Assembly: GCA_013202535.1 (NCBI GenBank)
Contig: JABMRP010000085.1
Span: 1-8,379, forward strand
Length of the DNA: 8,379 bases
Direction of reading: 5' to 3'
From: Planctomycetota bacterium
Lineage (GTDB): Bacteria > Planctomycetota > Planctomycetia > Pirellulales > Thermoguttaceae
Position 1 is the first letter of the stretch, and each line of letters opens with the position of its first letter. A program made the position numbers and the translations under genes. This document shows positions 1 through 5,346 of the stretch, piece after piece. The notes under the pieces were generated by a model. It was given only the letters and a program-made list of their open reading frames with translations. It ran no database searches and had not been told where the DNA came from.

Positions 1-37
1 CTTTAGCACGGGTTGATGGGTGACAGACCATATTGGA

Positions 38-80
38 CCGTCCCCCCGCCTGCCGCCATCGGCGGCGGGCGGGGGGACGG
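38..80 (+). repeat. 20-bp GC-rich hairpin with 3-nt loop
   Basis: Bases 38-57 pair with 61-80 along their full length. Nineteen pairs are Watson-Crick and one is a T:G wobble (51 with 67); the loop is ATC at 58-60. The stem contains a six-C run facing a six-G run. No T-tract follows, so it is not a textbook intrinsic terminator, but it could end transcription of a gene lying just left of the window or be a dispersed palindromic repeat. The wobble is a stable G:U only in RNA from the + strand, which mildly favours + strand transcription. Confidence 0.85.
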
Positions 81-97
81 ATCGGCTCGCGACCGAC

Positions 98-132
98 GGA
101 TAACCCGTCGTAAACGACGGGCCTAATACCGC
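98..132 (+). other. Stretch resembling 16S rRNA helix 8
   Basis: GGATAAC (98-104) is followed by a 7-bp stem closed by TAAA (104-110 with 115-121) and then CTAATACCGC (123-132). In bacterial 16S rRNA the same words occur in the same order: GGATAAC, a short GAAA-type hairpin, then CTAATACCGC. The similarity does not clearly extend on either side, so at most this is a fragment. The comparison is from memory of the rRNA consensus, and chance similarity is possible. Confidence 0.25.
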
Positions 133-189
133 GTTGGGCGGAAAGGACCGTAAACGGCCCTACATGGATGTTTGCCTCCAGAAATTGAT

Positions 190-201
190 GCGGCTAGCCG
201 C
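190..201. repeat. Perfect 12-bp palindrome
   Basis: GCGGCTAGCCGC is its own reverse complement. It lies in the gene-free left flank and does not extend further (T189 faces G202). It could be a protein-binding site or chance in GC-rich DNA; nothing around it decides. Confidence 0.35.
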
Positions 202-281
202 GAAAATCCCTGAAGAACCAGATTTCCAGCCTTTCTCGGATAGTCCCTTGCGTCCAGTCGCATGAGCCCTCGCGAGAAACT

Positions 282-366
282 GTCCAACGCGCCGCAGTGG
301 GCGTGACAATAGACCAACCCGCGGCTACAATTCGACTTGCGGCGATTGCCTGCCTGCGCGTTGGGC
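282..366 (+). other. Possible integron attC-like recombination site
   Basis: GTCCAAC (282-288) fits the attC R'' consensus RYYYAAC and GTTGGGC (360-366) fits R' GTTRRRY. The two ends pair over 11 bases (282-292 with 356-366, one wobble). Inside, CCGCA (292-296) and GT (297-298) pair with TGCGG (338-342) and AC (335-336), leaving T337 unpaired, like the extrahelical base that directs strand choice in real attC sites. Length 85 bp is in the known range. Against it: the spacer between the inner and outer arms is lopsided (almost none on one side, about 11 bases on the other), and no integrase is in the window. The next gene begins 65 bases later, as in a cassette. Confidence 0.3.
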
Positions 367-430
367 TGCAAGCTTGCGGACTAACAGGTGTAAGGCGAGA
401 TCTTTCTGTAAACAAGTTAGCCATGTGAAA

Positions 431-886
431 ATGAGAGAACACCGCTTCACACTTCCTGAACGCCTCTCCGAGTTGATTGAAGATGGAAGCTGGCCACGTT
501 CTCAAGCTGATGTCAACCGCCAGAACTTGGAACCCATCCTCGGAGAGGAAGCCGCACACGCCTTGTCGCAAGAAGATGACAGGATTGTGCTGATGACTCC
601 GCCTTTCCACACTATCTCTGATGAAGTCGGTTGGGGCAACGATTTCTGGACCACTCACCTTTCGAATGTAGGTGAGATCGACTATGCCAAGGCAGTCATC
701 ATTGCCGATTTCGGACTAGGGTCAGACTCCCCCATCATCCTCTACTACGAGCACCAGGACCGGCCCATAGTCATGTATCTGAAGTGGTCCGTGGAGGGCC
801 GGAAAGCCAGACAGCAATGGATACGCACGCACAACTCATTCGAGGATTTTGCGACAGATGTTGGGCTGATAGAAAGGAATGCCTAA
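431..886 (+). CDS. SMI1/KNR4 (SUKH)-like protein
   Basis: This is a 151-residue soluble protein with no signal peptide or membrane segment. The centre reads AVIIADFGLGSDSPIILYYE (about residues 88-107), followed by a YLKW strand (116-119) and a C-terminal FEDFA-VGL helix (137-145). This matches the ending I know from SMI1/KNR4 family proteins, where a SMI1 fold presents a D-x-G-L-G-S-D-x-P-I strand and a closing tryptophan/helix. SUKH proteins in bacteria are mostly immunity proteins that bind and block nuclease or other toxins. I chose ATG 431 because the translation upstream is Cys/Lys/Arg-rich and unlike the family; GTG 425 and TTG 374 are in-frame alternatives. No clear Shine-Dalgarno is visible. 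The stop codon TAA lies inside GCCTAAC (881-887), as in many integron cassettes. The nuclease gene starts 81 bases downstream. G+C is about 53%, below the right part of the window. Family assignment is from memory; the precise partner is unknown. Confidence 0.6.
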   Translation: MREHRFTLPERLSELIEDGSWPRSQADVNRQNLEPILGEEAAHALSQEDDRIVLMTPPFHTISDEVGWGNDFWTTHLSNVGEIDYAKAVIIADFGLGSDSPIILYYEHQDRPIVMYLKWSVEGRKARQQWIRTHNSFEDFATDVGLIERNA

Positions 887-949
887 CCAGCTAGTGGAGC
901 TGACTGAGAATCGCTGCGCTCATCTCCGCACCTCACCAGCACGTTATTC
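881..949 (+). other. Weak attC-like site behind the SUKH-like gene
   Basis: GCCTAAC (881-887) fits RYYYAAC and contains the stop codon of the preceding gene, a common cassette arrangement. Sixty-nine bases later GTTATTC (943-949) pairs with it over TAAC/GTTA only and does not fit GTTRRRY at two positions. Internal pairing is patchy (TGAG with CTCA, GGAG with CTCC, and a CAGCT-AGTGG-AGCTG mini-hairpin at 888-902). I regard this as suggestive at best. Confidence 0.18.
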
Positions 950-960
950 CGACCAGCACG
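935..960 (+). repeat. 9-bp direct repeat before the nuclease gene
   Basis: ACCAGCACG occurs at 935-943 and again at 952-960, seventeen bases apart, ending seven bases before the ATG at 968. It could be a regulator site, a short target duplication or chance. There is no recognisable Shine-Dalgarno between it and the start codon. Confidence 0.4.
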
Positions 961-967
961 GACCATT

Positions 968-1930
968 ATGGACGTCTTACTGCACGAAATCGGAACTGCA
1001 ATAGGTCGAGATTACTCGACCGTAACATTGTGGGAAGCAGCTAGGGACCGACCCGACCTGGGAGCGTTTTTCAATGTTGGCGCGCTCTATCACGACAGCG
1101 ATTTCCAGGGCGAGTACGAGTCATTTCTTACAGTTGAACACCGTCTCAAAGCAGAACCGCAATTTGTGCTAATGGACGAAACCGGCGTTGTGTTGGCATC
1201 GCGCATTGCCGGTCGCTTTCACACAGTGCATGACTCATTCCCGCCGCAAGAGCCCATTCCTTACTCGATCGGTACTGGCTTCGACCCGGAACCGATCGTC
1301 GGAGTGATTGGCGACCGCAACGTCGACCCCGTCGAAAGAAGGTTACTACTTGAGGAAATCGCAAGAACGTACATTCATCAGAGACTTGACGAGTACGATA
1401 AAAGCATCGATCGTTCCGAAGTCCAGATCTTGTTCAAGAACACTTATCAGGCGTTGGCGCGATTGATTCAGGAGCAGCCGAGTCATCTTGATGACGTTGA
1501 ATGGCGCGAATTGGAGAAGTTATTGAAAGAAGTGCTCTCTGGCATTGGATACTCGGTTACTCTGACGCCGGCGAGCAAAGATGGGGGCAAGGATCTGATC
1601 CTCGAATGCCGGTTACCATCAGGTACACGCACCTACTTCATTGAAGTCAAGCACTGGCGATCCAAGCAAAAGGTTGGTGCTAAGGTCATTAAGGACTTTT
1701 ACAGGGTTGTCGTCCGCGAGAAGGTGCATGGCGGACTATTCCTTTCCACATATGGCGTCGCGGACAACGCTTTCGAGCAACTCACCGAAGTTGAACGCCG
1801 GATGATCCGAATTGGTACGAAGTCAACGGTTGTCGCACTGTGCAAATCGTACTTATATTCGAAGAGGGGCGTTATTCTCCCATCCACGGAGTTGCCCAAC
1901 TACTTGTTTGCCGAGACCGTCGACAAATAG
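968..1930 (+). CDS. Mrr-type PD-(D/E)XK restriction endonuclease-like protein
   Basis: A 320-residue cytoplasmic protein. Residues about 180-300 form an Mrr-type nuclease domain (Mrr_cat, PF04471, by recognition): helix ELEKLLKEVLSGIGYSV, then TPASKDGGKDLI with the catalytic Asp at 209, then FIEVKHW with Glu226 and Lys228 (the D...ExK pair), then VGAKVIKDFYRVV and GGLFLSTYGVADNAFE (L259-T261), the usual 'xxLxST/TTxGF' strand. So the key metal-binding and lysine residues are all present. The first 120 residues do not match a family I know, and 120-180 is helical and charged, probably a linker. Mrr-like enzymes cut DNA, often modified or foreign DNA, and many sit in defence islands. ATG 968 is used because the frame is short upstream; no good Shine-Dalgarno precedes it. 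It lies 81 bases behind the SUKH-like gene and is probably co-transcribed. G+C of sampled blocks is 48-52%, suggesting transfer. No methyltransferase is nearby, so type IV or an orphan nuclease is more likely than a type II pair. Confidence 0.75.
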   Translation: MDVLLHEIGTAIGRDYSTVTLWEAARDRPDLGAFFNVGALYHDSDFQGEYESFLTVEHRLKAEPQFVLMDETGVVLASRIAGRFHTVHDSFPPQEPIPYSIGTGFDPEPIVGVIGDRNVDPVERRLLLEEIARTYIHQRLDEYDKSIDRSEVQILFKNTYQALARLIQEQPSHLDDVEWRELEKLLKEVLSGIGYSVTLTPASKDGGKDLILECRLPSGTRTYFIEVKHWRSKQKVGAKVIKDFYRVVVREKVHGGLFLSTYGVADNAFEQLTEVERRMIRIGTKSTVVALCKSYLYSKRGVILPSTELPNYLFAETVDK

Positions 1931-1949
1931 AAAAGGCTTTTCTATTTGT
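1923..1949 (+). terminator. AT-rich 27-nt palindrome over the nuclease stop codon
   Basis: Thirteen bases on each side of G1936 are perfectly complementary (1923-1935 with 1937-1949). The nuclease stop codon TAG (1928-1930) lies inside the left arm. The arms are A-rich then T-rich, with TTTTCTATTT in the right arm, but no further T-tract follows. It probably ends the transcript or protects its 3' end; a protein-binding palindrome is the alternative. Confidence 0.45.
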
Positions 1950-2079
1950 GTCGCGGCTTGTGTGTACTGCACTACCGTATTGCGGCAACCACGGCCGGCG
2001 ATCAATGCGAGGGTCATACAGCCGACCCGCGTCCCCTTAATGCGGGCCGTACGACCTGCCCCGGTAGAACTCCAGTGTG

Positions 2080-2094
2080 TGCGGATAATCCGCA
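2080..2094. promoter_or_regulatory. Possible operator palindrome just upstream of the -35 box
   Basis: TGCGGATAATCCGCA is a perfect 7-bp-arm inverted repeat centred on A2087. It ends six bases before the TTGACA at 2101, the usual place for an activator or repressor dimer. The binding protein is unknown. Confidence 0.4.
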
Positions 2095-2100
2095 AAATTG

Positions 2101-2128
2101 TTGACATCCTCTCTCGGCCAACTAAACT
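2101..2128 (+). promoter_or_regulatory. Sigma-70-type promoter for the PEP-CTERM gene
   Basis: TTGACA (2101-2106) is a perfect -35 box. With a 16-base spacer, TAAACT (2123-2128) is a four-of-six -10 box, which would start transcription near 2135. CCAAC (2118-2122) and GTTGG (2135-2139) form a 5-bp inverted repeat straddling the -10 box and start point, possibly a repressor site. The -10 is mediocre, so activation is plausible. Confidence 0.5.
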
Positions 2129-2280
2129 GAGGACGTTGGATAGCGTTCATTTTTGAGGTGCATACACTTCGTAGGCCGGTTGGCCGACATCGTGGCGAAG
2201 TCGCGAAGCGGTCCAATGATGAGCTTTGTCTACTCGTGTCGTTCTATTCTTCTCACGCCCATCGATTGCCAGGTCATCTC

Positions 2281-5004
2281 ATGAAAAGCCTCCTGCACGG
2301 TACGATTGTCGTTTTGGTTTGTGTTCTGTTGGTTGGTACGGCCGGCGCGGCATTGGTGCCGCTTACCGGCGCGTCGAGAACTTATGACCAAGGCGGCGCG
2401 TATGCCGTCGGCGCGGCCATCGACGGCGTAGTGTCCTCAACTGGGTGGGGTGTGTACAACGGCCAGACGACGCCCCAGACGGCCGTGTTCCAAACGACCG
2501 CCCCCGTGACCGCACCGCAGTTGACGTTCGCCCTGGCGCACAATTACGGCAGCGATCACATGGTCCAGCAGTTCCGCATTTCGGCAACCACCGATGCCAG
2601 CCCGACGGTGACCAGCGGCGCGACGTGGACGGAGTTGATCCCGCAGTCGACCAGCGCCGGCCGGAACCTGCTCGATGACGCGGGGGCCAACATGCTTCGC
2701 CGCACGGGCATTGCCGACACCAGTACGTACACAGTGACGGCCTCGACGGACCTGACCGGCATCACTGGCTTTCGCGTGGAGACGTTCCCGGCCAACGGCC
2801 CCAACATCGGCGCCTCAAGCAACGGTAACTTCGTGCTTTCGGAGTTCATGGTCGACGCCGGCTCGAACCTTGCCCTGGGGCAACCCGTGACGCCGTCGGC
2901 GGCTATCTACGGTGGCGGGTCGCCAACGAGGGTAACCGACGGAAGAGCCGACACTTTCGTACACGGCGCCAGCGGCTCGGCTACTACCTACGCCTTCACC
3001 ATCGATCTTGGCCAACCGGTGGCTGTGGATCTGGTAGACATCTTCAACCGCGGAGATGGCTGCTGCACCGATCGGTTGACCAATTACCGTGTCTCGGTTC
3101 ACAACGCGGGGATCGGCGGCGCGATCGATCCCACGCCCGTCTGGTCGGCCGACGTGCGCACCGACAACAGCAACTCCGGCGTCGGGGGTATCGATTCCGT
3201 GTCCGCGGCCAGCACCGCCGTGGGACAGTACGTCAAGGTCGAGAAGATCGACGACGGGGCCACCAACTACTGGCTCCAGGTCGCCGAGATCGAAGTGCAA
3301 GGCGACTACCTGGCGAATCGCGCGTTGGGCGCCCCGGTGAGGACCTCGGGGGCAACGTATGGCGGGGAAGTCGCCGCGCATCTCACCGACGGCGATCTGA
3401 ACAACCGCTCACACGCGAACACACCCAGCGGCGGAACGTTTTCCTACGACATCGACCTGGGCCCGCGGCCGGTCGACGCCAATAGCATCTACGTGTACAA
3501 CCGAAACGACGGCTGTTGCACGGACCGGCTGTCCAACTACACCGTCTCGCTGCACGCCGACGACAACGGCAACGTTGGCCCCGCGGTCTGGAGCGCCAAC
3601 ATCCGCGGCGACAACAGCAACTCGGGCTCCGGAGGCGTCGACACGATTACCGCGGCGTTGGACGCGGCGGGAGATTTCAGTGGGCAGTGGGTTCGCATCA
3701 CCGGCCCGAGCAACGTCGCCTACTCCCCCCAAATCGCCGAAGTCGAGGTCTTCGCCCCCGCCGCGCCGACGGTGGCGTTGCAGGAAGCCACTGCGTCGTA
3801 CCATCAAGACAACTACGGCAGCGTCGATCAGACCATCGACGGCAACACCAGCGGCGGCGGCATGGGCTTCTACAATGCCCGAAGAGGCAACACCGTGATT
3901 ACCTGGGAAGCGGAAGAGGACTTGACGGGCTCCGGGCTGCTGACGTTCGATCTTTTCCAGAATAGTTCTACAGGCCACGCACTTCAACGGTTCCGCCTTT
4001 CGGCCACCGATGCCGACCGGTCGCTGTTTGCCGACGGCAACCCGCCGACCGGCGCCGAAACCCCGGCCGGCGACAACGATCCCGCGCCGGGTGTGTTTAC
4101 GTTGCTCAATCCGGTCAACGTCGTTTCCCGTGGCGGCGCGACGGTAACCGTGGGGCCGAACAACATCATCACCGTCTCGGGCGCGAATCCGGTTTCGGAT
4201 ACTTTTACCGTTACGGCGCAAAGCCCGCTGGCCAACATCACCGGCCTGCGGCTGGAGGTTCTGCCCGGCCCCGATGGTTACGTGGGCCGCAGTGCCGGGG
4301 CTCCGCATAACAGTAACGGCAACGCCGTGCTGACGGAGTTCGGCGTGGAATTCGATCCCTCGGCGGCCGCTGCCGTGGTGGGGCCGGTTTACAGCGACGT
4401 CAACCTGCAAAACGCCACGGCGACGTTCGACCAGGGCGGTGCCTACACCATCGCCGCCGCCATCGACGGCATCGAGCATGGCAGCACGGGCTGGGGCATC
4501 AGCGGCCAGCATAACCAGAATCAGACGGCCGTGTTCCAGACCACCGAACCGCTTTATGCCACGCAGATCGTGTTTGAACTGAACCACACCAACCCGTGGG
4601 TTGCTCATAAGCTGCAGCTTTTCCGTCTTTCCGCCACCACCGATCCCGATCCGACGGCAACCGATTCTTCCATCAACTGGTTTGAACTCACACCCAGCGA
4701 GGCCTTCACGAGTTTGCCCGGCAGCGACGCCGCGATCAATCTCGACAATACCGTCGCGATCACGGGTGACAACGCCGTGCCGGATAATTATCAAGTGTTC
4801 GTCAACGGCAGCTTCGGGGGAATTACGGGCTTCCGGCTGGAGGCTCTCACCGGGCCCAACGGCTATGTCGGTTTCCCCGGCTACAGCGGCAACATCGTGC
4901 TATCGGAGTTCAACGTTTTCTCTGCGGTTCCCGAGCCATCGACGATCGTCTTGGCCGCCCTGGGCCTGATCGGTCTGGTCTTCTTTGCCCGGCGCCGCCG
5001 ATAG
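2281..5004 (+). CDS. Secreted PEP-CTERM protein with two fucolectin-like domains
   Basis: A 907-residue exported protein. Residues 1-23 are a signal peptide (KSLLH, then a hydrophobic run, cleavage near AGA-A). Module A1 (about 31-192), two F5/8 type C/fucolectin-type domains (196-340 and 346-491), A2 (about 501-693), A3 (about 704-880), then VPEPST (883-888), a hydrophobic helix and RRRR. The last part is a PEP-CTERM tail, which exosortase recognises and removes, releasing or anchoring the protein at the envelope or in exopolysaccharide. The fucolectin domains show N-x-ALG, TDG, DLG and NR-x-DGCCTDRL, typical of sugar-binding FTP domains; H228/R257/R265 and H378/R408/R416 are candidate fucose ligands. 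A modules share a GWG/FRLSAT/ITGFRLE/VLSEF pattern resembling jelly-roll segments of planctomycete surface proteins. ATG 2281 is chosen for the signal peptide and AGGT six bases upstream. It has its own promoter. Role inferred: glycan binding, adhesion or matrix; no catalytic domain is seen. Confidence 0.88.
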   Translation: MKSLLHGTIVVLVCVLLVGTAGAALVPLTGASRTYDQGGAYAVGAAIDGVVSSTGWGVYNGQTTPQTAVFQTTAPVTAPQLTFALAHNYGSDHMVQQFRISATTDASPTVTSGATWTELIPQSTSAGRNLLDDAGANMLRRTGIADTSTYTVTASTDLTGITGFRVETFPANGPNIGASSNGNFVLSEFMVDAGSNLALGQPVTPSAAIYGGGSPTRVTDGRADTFVHGASGSATTYAFTIDLGQPVAVDLVDIFNRGDGCCTDRLTNYRVSVHNAGIGGAIDPTPVWSADVRTDNSNSGVGGIDSVSAASTAVGQYVKVEKIDDGATNYWLQVAEIEVQGDYLANRALGAPVRTSGATYGGEVAAHLTDGDLNNRSHANTPSGGTFSYDIDLGPRPVDANSIYVYNRNDGCCTDRLSNYTVSLHADDNGNVGPAVWSANIRGDNSNSGSGGVDTITAALDAAGDFSGQWVRITGPSNVAYSPQIAEVEVFAPAAPTVALQEATASYHQDNYGSVDQTIDGNTSGGGMGFYNARRGNTVITWEAEEDLTGSGLLTFDLFQNSSTGHALQRFRLSATDADRSLFADGNPPTGAETPAGDNDPAPGVFTLLNPVNVVSRGGATVTVGPNNIITVSGANPVSDTFTVTAQSPLANITGLRLEVLPGPDGYVGRSAGAPHNSNGNAVLTEFGVEFDPSAAAAVVGPVYSDVNLQNATATFDQGGAYTIAAAIDGIEHGSTGWGISGQHNQNQTAVFQTTEPLYATQIVFELNHTNPWVAHKLQLFRLSATTDPDPTATDSSINWFELTPSEAFTSLPGSDAAINLDNTVAITGDNAVPDNYQVFVNGSFGGITGFRLEALTGPNGYVGFPGYSGNIVLSEFNVFSAVPEPSTIVLAALGLIGLVFFARRRR
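2371..4920 (+). repeat. Three diverged copies of module A
   Basis: Copies lie at about 2371-2856, 3781-4359 and 4390-4920. Each translates to a T-Y/F-x-QGGAY-x-(10)-AAIDG opening (looser in copy two), a GWG or GFY turn, TAVFQTT (copies one and three), FRLSAT, ITG-FRLE and a closing (V/N)LSEF or LTEF. Copies one and three are closest, sharing 17 identical bases (2476-2492 and 4522-4538). They look like an internal duplication, with the fucolectin pair lying between copies one and two. Confidence 0.8.
2866..3753 (+). repeat. Tandem duplication of the fucolectin-like domain
   Basis: The two domains (2866-3300 and 3316-3753) repeat the same order: ALG, TDG, IDLG, NR-DGCCTDRL, NY-VS-H, VWSA, DNSNSG-GG-D and AEIEV/AEVEV. 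At the DNA level CGACAACAGCAACTC recurs in both (near 3161 and 3608). The duplication is old enough for many synonymous and amino-acid changes. Confidence 0.85.
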
Positions 5005-5026
5005 CGGGCAACCTCGCCGGTTTCGC

Positions 5027-5046
5027 CCCCGGACAAGCGTCCGGGG
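5027..5046 (+). terminator. Terminator-like hairpin behind the PEP-CTERM gene
   Basis: CCCCGGAC (5027-5034) pairs perfectly with GTCCGGGG (5039-5046) around an AAGC loop. It starts 23 bases after the stop codon. No T-run follows, so it may act as a 3' end stabiliser or a factor-assisted terminator rather than a classic intrinsic one. Confidence 0.5.
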
Positions 5047-5058
5047 CTTGCCGAAGGT

Positions 5059-5132
5059 GGGTGCCATGGGCGGCTTGCCCGCCCTTGCTGGACTCCCCGA
5101 AAACAAGGGCAGACAAGCTGCCCATGGCACCC
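5059..5132. repeat. 74-nt imperfect palindrome, possibly a dispersed planctomycete repeat
   Basis: Bases 5059-5087 pair with 5104-5132: 26 of 29 pairs are Watson-Crick, one is G:T (5072/5119), and two are C/A mismatches (5078/5113 and 5080/5111). The loop is 16 bases (5088-5103). Outer arms read GGGTGCCATGGGCGGCTTGC and its complement. I recall similar GTGCCA-GGGC-GCTTGCC palindromes scattered between genes in planctomycete genomes, which would make this a REP/MITE-like element, but this is memory and unverified. No transposase or clear target duplication is seen. Confidence 0.7.
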
Positions 5133-5346
5133 CAGCACCCCCCGCGATGACGTTCCGGTTATGCCGGTTACGTCGATCTTCACGCCATTCTGTGGAAGTT
5201 CGGCAAGATCGTCTCCAGCGACCTCTCCGAATATGGCGAAGATACGAACAATACCGGGGGGGGTTCGATTTGCGCAAAGAATGCGCCGCCCATGACACCT
5301 CCTTTTCATCTGGTTGCACTTTCTCAACGGGCTGTCGGGAGTCGGC

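Larger units (their letters stand above)
1..430. other. Non-coding left flank rich in inverted repeats
   Basis: I see no believable gene here. All three + strand frames meet stops within the first 30 bases, and the long - strand open frames covering this stretch have arginine/serine-rich, low-complexity-looking translations or run antisense into the gene at 431. What it does hold is structure: a GC-rich hairpin (38-80), a 7-bp hairpin with a TAAA loop (104-121), a second small CCGT-AA-ACGG hairpin (148-157), a perfect 12-bp palindrome (190-201), and an attC-like pair of arms (282-366). The word CGTAAACG occurs at 109-116 and again at 149-156, exactly 40 bases apart, each time as the loop region of an inverted repeat. 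Confidence 0.6.
1950..2280 (+). other. Intergenic region and leader of the PEP-CTERM gene
   Basis: No gene is supported here. Short open frames crossing it overlap the nuclease end or have basic, cysteine-bearing translations without family features. The right half carries the promoter elements described separately, then a leader of about 145 bases. Within the leader, an in-frame GTG at 2158 preceded by GAGG would add 41 residues to the next protein, but these residues are hydrophilic and would bury the signal peptide, so I treat 2158-2280 as untranslated. AGGT at 2271-2274 serves as a modest Shine-Dalgarno for ATG 2281. Confidence 0.6.

Noticed and set aside
194..658. A 154-codon - strand open frame over the left flank
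   Set aside because: Half of it is antisense to the SUKH-like gene, and the rest has no recognisable motif or start signal.
2135..2141. GTTGGAT as the right end of a third attC-like site
   Set aside because: It fits GTTRRRY, but no RYYYAAC partner is found 50-140 bases upstream; it is better explained as half of the inverted repeat at the promoter.
2158..2280. GTG 2158 as the start of the PEP-CTERM protein
   Set aside because: It would put 41 hydrophilic residues before a normal signal peptide. ATG 2281 starts that peptide directly.
2815..3381. A 188-codon - strand open frame
   Set aside because: Antisense to the first fucolectin-like domain, with biased composition and no family features.
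3409..4794. A 461-codon open frame on the - strand
   Set aside because: It lies wholly antisense to the PEP-CTERM gene, is very rich in Arg, Gly, Val and Ala as expected from the reverse of GC-rich codons, and has no motif. The + strand protein has clear domains here.
5304..5330. A sigma-54 promoter for the kinase
   Set aside because: TGGTTGCAC looks like parts of the -24/-12 elements, but the spacing and order do not fit TGGCAC-N5-TTGC.
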